From Bugula neritina (taxonomy: Eukaryota; Bryozoa; Gymnolaemata; Cheilostomatida; Bugulidae), in NCBI GenBank assembly GCA_964035545.1, contig OZ037765.1, forward strand, positions 5,143,698 through 5,207,697: a stretch of 64,000 bases of DNA, read 5' to 3'. Shown piece by piece: positions 45,636 to 54,995 of this stretch. A program made the position numbers and the translations under genes. Within the stretch, counting starts at the first letter, position 1, and the number at the start of each line of letters is the position of its first letter. Below the pieces are notes generated by a model. It saw only the letters and a list, made by a program, of their open reading frames with translations, did no database searches and had not been told where the DNA came from.

Positions 45636-48600
45636 TGTACAGGTCCAACAAATCATCTCGGCATTCTTCTCTTTCCTTATTGTGATCAATAATTCCAGCA
45701 CCAGCAGCATCTAAAGTCATCACAGCTCCAACAGTCATAGGGTCGGTGGATGTCTCCCGCTCAAAATATTTCTTCAGCATGTTGGCATGGTATGTTCTCC
45801 TCTTCCCTCTAATGTTGATAATGTAGTCATTCAGTCTGACTTTCTCCTCAATATTGAATGGTTCTTGCCAATGCATCAGCAATTTATTTCCATCCGTAGG
45901 TAGAAGAATGAGCACTTTGTCACCAGGTCTGAAGTCTCTCTGCTTAGCTTTCTTGTCAAAATAGTGTTTGTATCTTTTTTGACTGTCTTTTAGCGAAGCT
46001 AGCGCCATTTCCATCATGTCATCTAAACGCTCTCTCAATTCAAAAACATGTTGATAGCAGGTCTTGACTTCATCGGCAGTGTCTTCTTTTGTCCAAAGTT
46101 GTCGCAGGATGTACATTGGTCCACGTACAGTCCTTCCATAGAGTAACTCGAATGGGGCAAAGCCTGTTGATTCCTGTGGGACTTCTCTATATGCAAATAG
46201 AGCTGCATTGATGAACCGATGCCACTGTCTTGGTTCTTTAGCACACAACTTTTTTAACATACTCTTGAGGGTTCCGTTGAACTTTTCCACAAGTCCATTG
46301 GCCATTGCATGGTATGGTGAAGTAGGAAGTTGTCGCATGTCAAGTAATCTGGTAAACTCTTTCATGTAGTCCGAGATGAATTGAGTTCCTTGATCGCTTA
46401 TCACCTCCTCTGGTATCCCAACACGACTGTATATGTCAAGCAGCGCTTCAGCTACAGTAGCTGAGTCAATGTTCTTCAATGGTGTAGCTTCAGGATATCT
46501 TGTAGCATAGTCAACTAAAGTTAGGATGTAGCGGTGTCCTTTCTCACTTGGAGGGTTAATTGGTCCGACTAGGTCTATTGCACATCTCTTGAATGGGGTG
46601 TCAATTAGTGGAGTTTCCTGTACTGGAACTTTCATGACTGAGCCTTTTTTCACCGTCTTCTGGCAAATGTCACATGATTGACAGAAACGTACGACATCTC
46701 CGTTTAGTCCTGGCCAGAAGAAGTTGGAAAGCACTCTATCAGTGGTTTTCTTTACTCCTAGGTGTCCGCTCATTATGCAGTCATGAGCTTTCTGTAGAAC
46801 TTCCTTCCTCAGAGAACTGGGTACCATGAGTTGTTTAACAGGTTTTACACTGACAGACTTCGAGTCGGTGTACTCACGGTACAGAATCTTATTCCTCACC
46901 ACAAACCTGGTGGTGCATCCCTTTTTCTCCTTCACTTCTTTTGCATCGAAGAAACGCTCCAATGTGGGGTCATCTCTCTGCAGTCTGGCTATTTCATCTT
47001 TCCCTATACTTAATGGGTTAGCATTTGAATCAATCATCAGGGGTTTGTCTCCTGACTTCTCCTTGACAGCTTGAGCTCTTGTGGTTACGGCGCAGTCCTT
47101 CCAGTTTTCCAGCGGTTGGTCAGCTGATCTCGCTCCATCCACATTCCCAATAAGCAGGTCACAAATCGTCTTGTCCATTACTGCAGCTTTGACGACACCA
47201 TTGTAAAATGGTGAGCGTACTGAGATAAGTGCCCACTGAGCCTCCCTAACACTTGCATCAGCCATATTCAGATAAACTGATTCTCCAGTTAACTGTTGAG
47301 GTTGCACATACTTTGCATTGACTACAATGCAACCACAGCCGGTGTCGCGCATTACAGTAGCTCGTTGGCCATTAACTTCCGCATCAAATATCGCTGTGCC
47401 CCCATCTTTGAATTTAGGTCCATTCTTGCAGACAGCAGTGTTGACAAACTTTTTACCATTAACTGTGATTTCCGTAGGTTCTTCCACTTTAGATGAAATT
47501 CCTGGATCTGTGACCATAGTCTTATTCTGAGTAGTTGCTATTGCAGCAGCAGCATGCACTGATCTCCCACCATACTTTCTGCAGTCTGAAGTATTGTGGT
47601 TGTTCATCTTGCAATGTGAACAGTACTTCTTCGCTCGCCGTGGGCAGTTACGAGCAATGTGTGACTTATCTCTGCAGATGAAGCATGCACCATCGCTTTT
47701 ACTTCCTTGTTCAGCACTCATGCTACCGGCAGGTGTGTTTTCCATCCTTTTTGTATTAGTTTTCTTTGTCTTTGCTAGTTTCCTTCCACGGGCGTACAAG
47801 AACAGTGACGCTGCATCACACATATCCTCACTGCTGTTGTAGGAACTTTGCTTTAAATGCACAGCTAGGTCGTCTGGGCATGACAATATAAATTGTTCAG
47901 TCGCCACTAGTTTGGCTATGTCCATGCCCCCTGAAAGCTCCACCCACTTGTGCACATAACTTTCTATCCTAGTGAACAGTTGGGCAGGAGTTTCATCCTC
48001 GTAAGCTTCTGCCTCTCTGAGCTTTTTTCTGTAGCCCTCTTGAGTCAAGTTAAAGCGCTCCAACAAGGCTTCTTTGACTTTTTTATAATCTCTACGATCG
48101 GTAGGTGACAACCGGATGTAAGCTTCTGTTGCTGTACCCCTTAGGTACTGACTGAGATGGTAGGGCCAATCTCCCTTGTCCCAGTTACATCCTTCGGCAA
48201 CCCACTCGAACCGCTCTAAATAGCTATCCATTTTGTCCACCTTCTCATCAAAGAATGGTATTTTTGGTTTTGGTTTGTTAGCTATTTCTAACATGGTGCT
48301 CTCATGTCTTGAGTGCTCCAAACTTGTGTTTGCTTTCAGCTTTTCCATATCTAATTCATGTTGTTGTCTTCTCTCTTCTGCCTCCTGGTCAGCTTTAACC
48401 TTGAGTGCCATTGCCTCCTGATCAGCTTTAACCTTGAATGCCGTTGCCTCCTGATCAGCTTTTATCTTCATCTCCATTAAGGCTTTCTCATTCTCTTGCC
48501 TGATCTTTTTTGCCTCACGCTCTAATCTACGTTCCTCTCGGTCCTTTTCTTTTTCCTCTCGGTCCTTTTCTTTTTCTTCTTGTGCAGCAACAATGGGTAG

Positions 48601-48684
48601 GTTCTTTTCAACAAAAGCTATGAGCTTGTCCTCCACCAACCCAAGGTCTTTACCCATCTGTGTCACTCTCTCCAACAATGCCAT
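45523..48684 (-). CDS. Gag-protease-integrase polyprotein (no RT) of inner element
   Basis: 1,053 residues. About 35-125 is a charged coiled coil (EKEKDREEKEKDREERR); about 140-320 is a gag capsid-like region; two CCHC zinc knuckles lie at C334-C347 and C355-C368; a protease-like segment has DTG at 447-449 (MRDTGCG). Integrase: H634, H641, C671 and C674 (H2C2), catalytic D704, D764 and E800 (D-59-D-35-E), then a C-terminal domain. Only 187 residues lie between protease D447 and the first integrase His, too few for RT plus RNase H, and no YxDD is present. Integrase motifs are intact. The last 60 or so residues read through the deletion junction and are not native. Confidence 0.92.
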   Translation of the reverse strand: MALLERVTQMGKDLGLVEDKLIAFVEKNLPIVAAQEEKEKDREEKEKDREERRLEREAKKIRQENEKALMEMKIKADQEATAFKVKADQEAMALKVKADQEAEERRQQHELDMEKLKANTSLEHSRHESTMLEIANKPKPKIPFFDEKVDKMDSYLERFEWVAEGCNWDKGDWPYHLSQYLRGTATEAYIRLSPTDRRDYKKVKEALLERFNLTQEGYRKKLREAEAYEDETPAQLFTRIESYVHKWVELSGGMDIAKLVATEQFILSCPDDLAVHLKQSSYNSSEDMCDAASLFLYARGRKLAKTKKTNTKRMENTPAGSMSAEQGSKSDGACFICRDKSHIARNCPRRAKKYCSHCKMNNHNTSDCRKYGGRSVHAAAAIATTQNKTMVTDPGISSKVEEPTEITVNGKKFVNTAVCKNGPKFKDGGTAIFDAEVNGQRATVMRDTGCGCIVVNAKYVQPQQLTGESVYLNMADASVREAQWALISVRSPFYNGVVKAAVMDKTICDLLIGNVDGARSADQPLENWKDCAVTTRAQAVKEKSGDKPLMIDSNANPLSIGKDEIARLQRDDPTLERFFDAKEVKEKKGCTTRFVVRNKILYREYTDSKSVSVKPVKQLMVPSSLRKEVLQKAHDCIMSGHLGVKKTTDRVLSNFFWPGLNGDVVRFCQSCDICQKTVKKGSVMKVPVQETPLIDTPFKRCAIDLVGPINPPSEKGHRYILTLVDYATRYPEATPLKNIDSATVAEALLDIYSRVGIPEEVISDQGTQFISDYMKEFTRLLDMRQLPTSPYHAMANGLVEKFNGTLKSMLKKLCAKEPRQWHRFINAALFAYREVPQESTGFAPFELLYGRTVRGPMYILRQLWTKEDTADEVKTCYQHVFELRERLDDMMEMALASLKDSQKRYKHYFDKKAKQRDFRPGDKVLILLPTDGNKLLMHWQEPFNIEEKVRLNDYIINIRGKRRTYHANMLKKYFERETSTDPMTVGAVMTLDAAGAGIIDHNKEREECRDDLLDLYSKKQQSDEMGYVFTELQNQGGVNQRKGQCWSRLSKPN

Positions 48685-48760
48685 AATGTCTCAACAACTG
48701 TTAATTAATCCTGTGTATACTCACGTTGTAACTAATAACTTCCCTGTGTGCGACTGAGAC

Positions 48761-48778
48761 TTCCCGGAGCAGCCCCCA
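48761..48778 (-). other. Primer-binding site, inner element (tRNA-Pro-like)
   Basis: TGGGGGCTGCTCCGGGAA on the minus strand, two bases after the 5' LTR. It resembles the tRNA-Pro primer site of gammaretroviruses in its first eight bases and overall layout, with a few differences; the exact tRNA is not certain. Confidence 0.7.
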
Positions 48779-48780
48779 AT

Positions 48781-49320
48781 TGTCACAAAACTGTAGGTAG
48801 CAGTGTGACGAGTTCGAAAAGTCTGGTAGTCAGAAGTGTATAGACAAGTAGCATACAGCTTGATAATCCAGTTGTGAGTAAATAGAGTTGTGGATATAAG
48901 TAGACTTTATTCCTTTAGTAAGATATGCACAGATGAATTAATAAAAATGAACTCTGAGAATGAACTTATAAAAAGGAACTGATTCGTAAACACAACTGCC
49001 TCAGTATTTATAGTAAACAAAACACTCTAGAACATTCTCAAGCATTCCAGTATAGAAGATTCTAGTACAAAACATTCCCCACATACCAATACTATTTATA
49101 GAAAATCAAAACAAAACATTGGAATTTCCATGGTTATTTCGCAATTATTGCGCAATACCTTGTTTACATTGCTGGACAGTAGTTAACATGACTAATGAAA
49201 ATAACAATGAACAATGACCCATCTCTTTGATCAATCTAGAATAGTTATGAACATTCGTGTATAATCATTAGGAAAAACCCGGTAAGTCTATAGGTATATG
49301 TATACTCAGAATTTGTGACA
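48781..49320 (-). repeat. 5' LTR of inner element
   Basis: 540 bp, the copy adjacent to the primer-binding site. A plus-strand look-alike TATAAAAAGGAAC occurs in both LTRs, but in antisense orientation. Confidence 0.95.
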
Positions 49321-49474
49321 TCGCCTTTCACGTAAGACTCAGTCCCCAGTAGTTGTGATTCAATCAAGGCGATTAAATCAGAACTGACTGATGGTAGACT
49401 GGTTTCCATGAGTGGAAATGTTAGCTCAGAGCAAGCTTACCTGAGAACCCGGTATTTGTAATCATACTCAGCGT

Positions 49475-52400
49475 TCAAGCTTGGATGTCCGTGGATTGAG
49501 TTTGAATGCGTCTTCCCTTGACAACGTCAGCGTACGAAAAGACTGGGCAGCGTGGTTGTTGCGCACGGCTGGAACTATTTGCCCCGGGCGTAGTAGTTTT
49601 GTTTACTACTCCGCCTTCGCAAAAGTTGAGATTTCCGTGGTGTTCACAACTCCCACGCTTTGTTGCCAGTCCTTCCGTACGGCGCCCAGCTAGACTTTCA
49701 TAACTGCCGTTTGTAACACGGTCACATATGAAATCTTTAAGGTATGCTGGGGGTTGTCTAGTACGCTGTCCCCGTTCCAGGGGAGGTGACGCATCAGCTG
49801 GAGAGGGAGTCGTAGCAGTTGGTTGGGGCGGCGTACTCACTGGTGGGCTATTTTGCTCCACCTGTGGTGTTTCTGGCCCGCCATTGGTGATGGTGTTCCC
49901 CTCTCCGCTGTTGTCTCCAGATGGAGCCCCTCCCACGGGGGGGTTTTGCACTTCCGGACGCGGATGCGGAACCGGAAGTGGTGGGGGTAGACTTGGTACT
50001 GGGGGCGGTGGGCGCACTTCCGTTGGTGGGAGTGGCGTCTCCTGCCTCACCAAGTCCTCTCCCCGCGGCACAACCACTTCGTATTCTGGTCCATGCCGTT
50101 GCCGCCCACGCGTTACTGTCTGCCTCCTGGGCTCCAACAACGGGGGGGCTGCTCCTGCTGCTCCTGGGCTAGCCCAATACGGTTTCAAGCGGGTTTCGTT
50201 CTGGACAGAGACCTGTCCAGATCGCTCCAACTTGTACGTATGATTGGGCATAGCCTCAACTACTACGTAGGGTCCCACAAACTTAGGCTGGAGCTTAGCC
50301 GCTTGTCCTCGACGCCTACGGTAGTTGATCATCCACACCCAGTCCCCAGTTCGATAGAGGGGTGGTTCCTGAGAGTCCTCTCGCCGTACCTGCCACTGCT
50401 TCGCCCGCAGTATTTCGTGTGCGGCCCTCAGGTCCTCTATCAATTTACTGGCATACTCGTGGATGGTATAGTCCTGCTCTGGGATGTGGTATGTGAGGTG
50501 GTCAGGCACTCGCGTCTCTCGACCGAGCATCAGGAGGTTAGGGGTTTCCCCCGTACTGGTGTGTGGTGTACTACGGTAGGCCCGCATGACTTGCGGTAGT
50601 ACCGTATCCCACTCCTCCTGACCCCGGCCGAGGAGCAGACTGCGCAGTGCATCGCCCAACATGCGATTGTTGCGTTCCACCACCCCGTTGCCCTGAGGAT
50701 GGTATGGGGTGGTCCTGCTTTGGTTTACTCCCCAGAGGCGGCAGAGGTCGCTCAACAGTTGGGACTGGAATTGAGCTCCCTGGTCCGAATGTATTTGCTC
50801 AGGTAGTCCAAGATAGCAGAATACATTTTGGTCCAGCACCCTGGCCACCGTGGGGGCGGACGCATCTGGAATAGCCAGGGCATCCGCCCACCGTGTAAAG
50901 TGGTCGGTTAATACTAGGATCCAGCTGTTTCCTCTGGGGGTGACGGGCATGGGTCCGACTAGGTCGATAGCTACTACCTGCCATGGCCTTCCAGCATATA
51001 GCCGACGCCGTCCCGCTTCACCAGGGAGACGGCCATGCTTGCTGGCCTGGCAGATTTCGCATTGTTTGACTCTACGCCGCACCTCACGCTCCATGCCGGG
51101 CCAGTACCACCGGAGTTGTAACTTGGAGAGCACCCTGCTCACTCCGGCGTGGGCTTGCTTGTGGGTGTCCCATACTAACTCCCGGCGTATGGCGGCTGGG
51201 CAGATCACCCTTTGTCTGCCGTATTGGTTGTTGTGAGCAGCCACTGTGATGGTCAGCAGACCATCTGGCCCGATCCGCAGGGAATCCCAACGTTGGCAGT
51301 ACAACCGTAGCTCGGTGCATCCGTGCCGCAGTTGTTCTTCACTGGGTCGTCGCCCCTCCTTTTTGGCACGATATACGTCGGCTACCACTCCAGGGAGGTC
51401 CTCCTGGAGTCTTCGTAGCTCTCTAACGTTATCAGCCAAGACAGGATTGGCACGGAGGCGTTGGATAGCCTCCGGGGGCGTAGAGGCCTTCTGTAGGAGT
51501 TGACTCTGGTCCCAGTCATACTCCGTTTCAGAGTGGTTCAGTGCTCTCAACTCGGATTTTGGAGGACCTCCGTCCCTCTTCTCGATGTTGAGGCACTGTT
51601 TACACCCCTCGTCCGGTCGCCGGCTCAGTCCATCAGCATTGCCGTGTTTCTTACCGGGTCGGTGCTCGATCCGGTAAGAGAACTCGGCCAGGACCTCGAG
51701 CCATCGAGCGACTTGGCTGGACGGTTCTGCTCTCTTACATAACCAAATCAAGGAGGCGTGGTCGGTCCGCAAGCGGAACTTCCTGCCGTATAGATAAGGT
51801 CTGAAATGCTTCACCGACTTGATTACTGCCAGCAATTCCTTTCGGGTAGTGCAGTAATTTCGTTCAGTGGGCGAGAGAGACTTACTGTAGTAGGCCACGA
51901 CTACTTCGCGGCCCTCCTGCACCTGGGACAGCACAGCGCCGACATTTTGGTCACTGGCGTCAGTATCGAGGATGTACTCCAGGGCAGGGTCTGGATAGGC
52001 CAGGATAGGGGCCTCCAGCAGGCGGCCTTTGAGGCAGTCGAACGCTCTCTGTTCGACGGGAGTCCACTGCCAGGTCACCCCCTTTGCGGTGAGCCGGTTT
52101 AACGGCTGCGCTACCCCCGCAAAGTCTGGTATGTATTGCCTGTAATACCCTACCAGCCCCAGGAAAGCCCGTAGCCCGGTCAAATCCTGGGGGGTTACCC
52201 AATCTTCTATAGCTCGTACCTTTTCAGGATCCGTCGCCACGCCGTGGCGGCCGACGATGTGCCCCAGGTACTTCACCTCTGGCTGCAAGAGAGCGCACTT
52301 GGAGGGTTTGAGCTTCAGATTGGCGCCTCGGAGTCGATCGAAGACCTCCCGCAGACGGCTGACGTGCGTCTGAAAGTCTGGGGAGATCACGATGACGTCG

Positions 52401-54934
52401 TCGAGGTACACTAGCAGTGTCTTCCAGTGGAGTCCACTGAGGACCTGTTCCATGAGCCGCTGGAACGTGGCGGGGGCGGAAGTCAGTCCGAAGGGGAGGA
52501 CTTTCCACTTCCATAAGCCGTCCCGCGTGATGAACGCCGCCTTCTCCTGGGCGTCTGGGCTGAGGGGGACCTGCCAATAGCCGCTCAACAAGTCTAGCGT
52601 ACTGAAGTACTTGCTGCCGGCTAAGGCGTCCAGAGATTCGTCGATCCTGGGTAAGGGGTAGGCGTCCTGTATGGTCACGCTATTGAGCTTGCGATAATCC
52701 ACACAGAACCGCCAACTGCCGTCTTTCTTTCGGACCAGAACGACCGGTGAACTCCACGTGCTATGCGCTGGTTCGATGAGGCCGCGGTCCAAAAGATCCC
52801 GGACTTGTTGGCTTACCTCTTTTTCCTTCTCGGGTCCCAGCCTCCTGGTGGGCTGCCGAATAGGGGTAGTCCCTGCAGCCAGCGGTATCTCATGACGGAC
52901 GGCCGTGGTCAGGCCGACGTCATGGTCCCCACTGCTGAACACGTCGCTATAATCACGTAGCAACTGAGCCATAGTCTGGCGTTCCACGTTGCCCGTGCAG
53001 CCGTTACACGCTGCCTGGTATAGCTCCTTGACGTGTGATGGGACGGTCCCCCGCCTAACTGACGGGCTCTGTTGGGGACCTTCCGTCGCAGCTCCCAGCG
53101 ACGGCCCTATATCCCCCTCCTGGATGGAGTGGAAGCGACCCAGTATGGATCCTGACGGTAATTGTACCGCTTCGGAGAAGGGGTTGACACACTGCACCAA
53201 GATCTCTCCTCGGTCAGTCAGCCGGTTAAGACTGCTGGCGAGTTGGATTCTAGAGTGCGCACTTTCGACAACCCCTAGCCCCGAGAGTTGGCTATTGTTC
53301 ACTCTGCAGTGAACGGTAGCCCGGGAGCGGCCGGGTATAGTACAGTTGCGTACTACCTGCACACCTCCCGCTAGAGGACGACCGAACTTGTCGACACAGG
53401 TGAGCTCTTTGCCGCCCATTAGCATGGCTGACTTGTTAAAGTCGATATGGCACCCGTGTCTCTTCAAGAACGGCATCCCTAGTATGGCATCTTCCTCCAG
53501 TGGGCTGATGACGAAGGTTTCCTGAATGGCTTGGTCGCGGACGCGCCCAGCCAATTCTATGATACCGTAGAAAGGAATCCGTGACCCGTCAGCTAGGGTG
53601 CCCGGTTCCCCGGTATAGGGAGCTAAGGCTCCCCTCTCCTTGAGAGGGAGGGTGTCGAAGACCCGACGACTGAGGATATTAGTGGTACACCCGGAGTCTA
53701 ACAGGAAGGTGACAGCTTTACCGGCCACCTTCCCTGGCAAGAAGTAGCTGCCTCCGTGAGGTTGTACCCGTATCCCCCCAGCGTGCTCGGTCTCGGCCGA
53801 ACGGGGCTGTGCCCGTTTGTTCCGCGGTTTGCGGGGCCGGTGAGAGTTTCCTTGCGGGGAGGTGTTCTGATCCTCCCCGATGCCCTGAGGGGCCTCGCTG
53901 GTCTGTTCCATTACTGGTAACGGACTGAAGCGGTTGGTGAGAGGCAGAGAGAAGGGGTCTCGTGGTCGACCTGGTTGGCTGGTACGGCGAGGTGTTTGCC
54001 ATTGACGGGGGGTGTGTCGCTGGGCCCGTACGGGCTCCTGGCGACACCCATCCCGTTTTTCTCTCTGTGTGTGTCCGCGGAGCTCTGGGGGTCTCCGGGG
54101 AGGTTTTGGTTTCTGCTGCCGTTTGAATCGTGGGCCGCTCAGGTGGCGGTGTCCCTGATTGCCGCTTTCCCAGCGTCGCATCATAGGTCTGGGGGGTTTT
54201 GCTGCCGTCCTCTTACTCTTCCTTGAGTGGTTGTATGTTATCGTCGCCACCAATTGTCCCAGTCTAGTCATCAAGCGGCTTATCTCTATCTCTATGGGGG
54301 TTTTAGTGGTCGCGGCAGCTATGCGGACCGGATGGTCTGGTTCCCTAGAGGGCTGGGGCGTGGCCTCCTCCGTCTTATAGAGTCGTTCGGCTCCAGCGTA
54401 GGCCTTGTTCTCTTGGATTGCAGCCTCAATGGTGGTCACTCCCTTGGCTTGTAACTGGTGGTGGAAGTCCAAAGAATTGAGAGACTGTACAAAGGCTTCG
54501 AATGTGTAGTGCCGTCTGTGTGTTTCTGGCAGATCGCTATACGCGGTCCGTGCCAGTCTCTGCACCAGAGTGGCGTGGTCAGAAAGCGGTGTACATGTCT
54601 TGCGGAGTAATCCTCGCAGTCTGGACTTGGCGACGGCAACGGGCATGCCAAAACGGGCCCGTAGTGTAGCAATGATCCCGTTTATGCTAGGCTTCCACCC
54701 GTACGGCTTGGCTTCTCCCGTCAGTGCCATCCGCAGTTTTGTAAGGGTTACTCTTGGCGGCCATCTTGCAATGGCGGCAGTTTCACGGAATTCTTGAACG
54801 AATTGTTCAATATCCTCGCGGCCTGTGAACACGGGAACCTCCAACGTGTTCCTATATACCTCCTCTCCAGCTCCGAGAGGGCCTATAATAATGTTCTGCT
54901 CACCTCCTTCCATTGAAGTTACTCCTTCGTCCAT
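49475..54934 (-). CDS. Gag-Pol polyprotein of outer LTR element
   Basis: One frame of 1,819 residues. Gag capsid-like region about 30-190; Arg/Pro-rich nucleocapsid-like region about 230-330; protease with LLDSGCTTN (catalytic D413); RT about 690-870 with VDYRKLN, LPFGLTSAPATFQ and YLDD at 843-846; RNase H with LDTDASD and TDHASL; integrase with an H2C2 finger and catalytic D1324, D1384 and E1420 (spacing D-59-D-35-E), then a GPY/F-like module (FVGPY); Pro-rich C-terminus. Order PR-RT-RH-IN is the usual gypsy order. It looks intact and possibly active. Odd: the expected zinc knuckle is present as a skeleton, but all three cysteines are replaced (R254, S257, G267; H262 kept). Confidence 0.95.
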   Translation of the reverse strand: MDEGVTSMEGGEQNIIIGPLGAGEEVYRNTLEVPVFTGREDIEQFVQEFRETAAIARWPPRVTLTKLRMALTGEAKPYGWKPSINGIIATLRARFGMPVAVAKSRLRGLLRKTCTPLSDHATLVQRLARTAYSDLPETHRRHYTFEAFVQSLNSLDFHHQLQAKGVTTIEAAIQENKAYAGAERLYKTEEATPQPSREPDHPVRIAAATTKTPIEIEISRLMTRLGQLVATITYNHSRKSKRTAAKPPRPMMRRWESGNQGHRHLSGPRFKRQQKPKPPRRPPELRGHTQREKRDGCRQEPVRAQRHTPRQWQTPRRTSQPGRPRDPFSLPLTNRFSPLPVMEQTSEAPQGIGEDQNTSPQGNSHRPRKPRNKRAQPRSAETEHAGGIRVQPHGGSYFLPGKVAGKAVTFLLDSGCTTNILSRRVFDTLPLKERGALAPYTGEPGTLADGSRIPFYGIIELAGRVRDQAIQETFVISPLEEDAILGMPFLKRHGCHIDFNKSAMLMGGKELTCVDKFGRPLAGGVQVVRNCTIPGRSRATVHCRVNNSQLSGLGVVESAHSRIQLASSLNRLTDRGEILVQCVNPFSEAVQLPSGSILGRFHSIQEGDIGPSLGAATEGPQQSPSVRRGTVPSHVKELYQAACNGCTGNVERQTMAQLLRDYSDVFSSGDHDVGLTTAVRHEIPLAAGTTPIRQPTRRLGPEKEKEVSQQVRDLLDRGLIEPAHSTWSSPVVLVRKKDGSWRFCVDYRKLNSVTIQDAYPLPRIDESLDALAGSKYFSTLDLLSGYWQVPLSPDAQEKAAFITRDGLWKWKVLPFGLTSAPATFQRLMEQVLSGLHWKTLLVYLDDVIVISPDFQTHVSRLREVFDRLRGANLKLKPSKCALLQPEVKYLGHIVGRHGVATDPEKVRAIEDWVTPQDLTGLRAFLGLVGYYRQYIPDFAGVAQPLNRLTAKGVTWQWTPVEQRAFDCLKGRLLEAPILAYPDPALEYILDTDASDQNVGAVLSQVQEGREVVVAYYSKSLSPTERNYCTTRKELLAVIKSVKHFRPYLYGRKFRLRTDHASLIWLCKRAEPSSQVARWLEVLAEFSYRIEHRPGKKHGNADGLSRRPDEGCKQCLNIEKRDGGPPKSELRALNHSETEYDWDQSQLLQKASTPPEAIQRLRANPVLADNVRELRRLQEDLPGVVADVYRAKKEGRRPSEEQLRHGCTELRLYCQRWDSLRIGPDGLLTITVAAHNNQYGRQRVICPAAIRRELVWDTHKQAHAGVSRVLSKLQLRWYWPGMEREVRRRVKQCEICQASKHGRLPGEAGRRRLYAGRPWQVVAIDLVGPMPVTPRGNSWILVLTDHFTRWADALAIPDASAPTVARVLDQNVFCYLGLPEQIHSDQGAQFQSQLLSDLCRLWGVNQSRTTPYHPQGNGVVERNNRMLGDALRSLLLGRGQEEWDTVLPQVMRAYRSTPHTSTGETPNLLMLGRETRVPDHLTYHIPEQDYTIHEYASKLIEDLRAAHEILRAKQWQVRREDSQEPPLYRTGDWVWMINYRRRRGQAAKLQPKFVGPYVVVEAMPNHTYKLERSGQVSVQNETRLKPYWASPGAAGAAPPLLEPRRQTVTRGRQRHGPEYEVVVPRGEDLVRQETPLPPTEVRPPPPVPSLPPPLPVPHPRPEVQNPPVGGAPSGDNSGEGNTITNGGPETPQVEQNSPPVSTPPQPTATTPSPADASPPLERGQRTRQPPAYLKDFICDRVTNGSYESLAGRRTEGLATKRGSCEHHGNLNFCEGGVVNKTTTPGANSSSRAQQPRCPVFSYADVVKGRRIQTQSTDIQA

Positions 54935-54976
54935 GATGTTCTAATACTTCTCATTGTTCTCATACAGTAGCTAGAA

Positions 54977-54994
54977 ATCCCACTGCTGCCACCA
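54977..54994 (-). other. Primer-binding site, outer element (tRNA-Leu-like)
   Basis: TGGTGGCAGCAGTGGGAT on the minus strand, one base after the 5' LTR. It is complementary to a 3' end ATCCCACTGCTGCCACCA, which differs by one base from the common animal tRNA-Leu(AAG) end as I recall it. Confidence 0.7.
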
Positions 54995-54995
54995 C

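Larger units (their letters stand above)
44924..49320 (-). mobile_element. Inner LTR retrotransposon without reverse transcriptase
   Basis: Two 540-bp LTRs (44924-45463 and 48781-49320), identical by eye, begin TGTCACAAA and end TTTGTGACA. Target duplication TCGCC (44919-44923 and 49321-49325). 4,397 bp, transcribed leftwards. One ORF covers Gag, protease and integrase; no RT. An RNase H tail remains after the integrase. Intact LTRs, primer site and polypurine tract suggest it can be moved by enzymes of a complete relative. Confidence 0.93.
44048..49409 (-). pseudogene. Zinc-finger ORF of outer element, interrupted by inner LTR element
   Basis: A stop-free frame starts at the ATG at 49409, 66 nt after Gag-Pol ends, runs 89 nt to the insertion point and resumes in the same frame at 44918 to the stop at 44048. 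Counting one copy of the 5-bp duplication, the uninterrupted ORF had 319 codons. The apparent ATG at 44929 lies in the inner LTR and is not original. The right part has a classical C2H2 finger (C127, C130, H143, H147 in the 293-residue frame counted from 44929) and a second finger-like unit (C153, C155, H168 and C174 or H175). It sits where env would be but has no signal peptide or membrane segment. Function unknown; nucleic-acid binding is inferred. Confidence 0.75.

Noticed and set aside
49436-49442. Splice donor (CAG/GTAAGC, minus strand) just after the Gag-Pol stop
   Set aside because: Good match to the consensus, but no matching acceptor or role can be named; may be chance.
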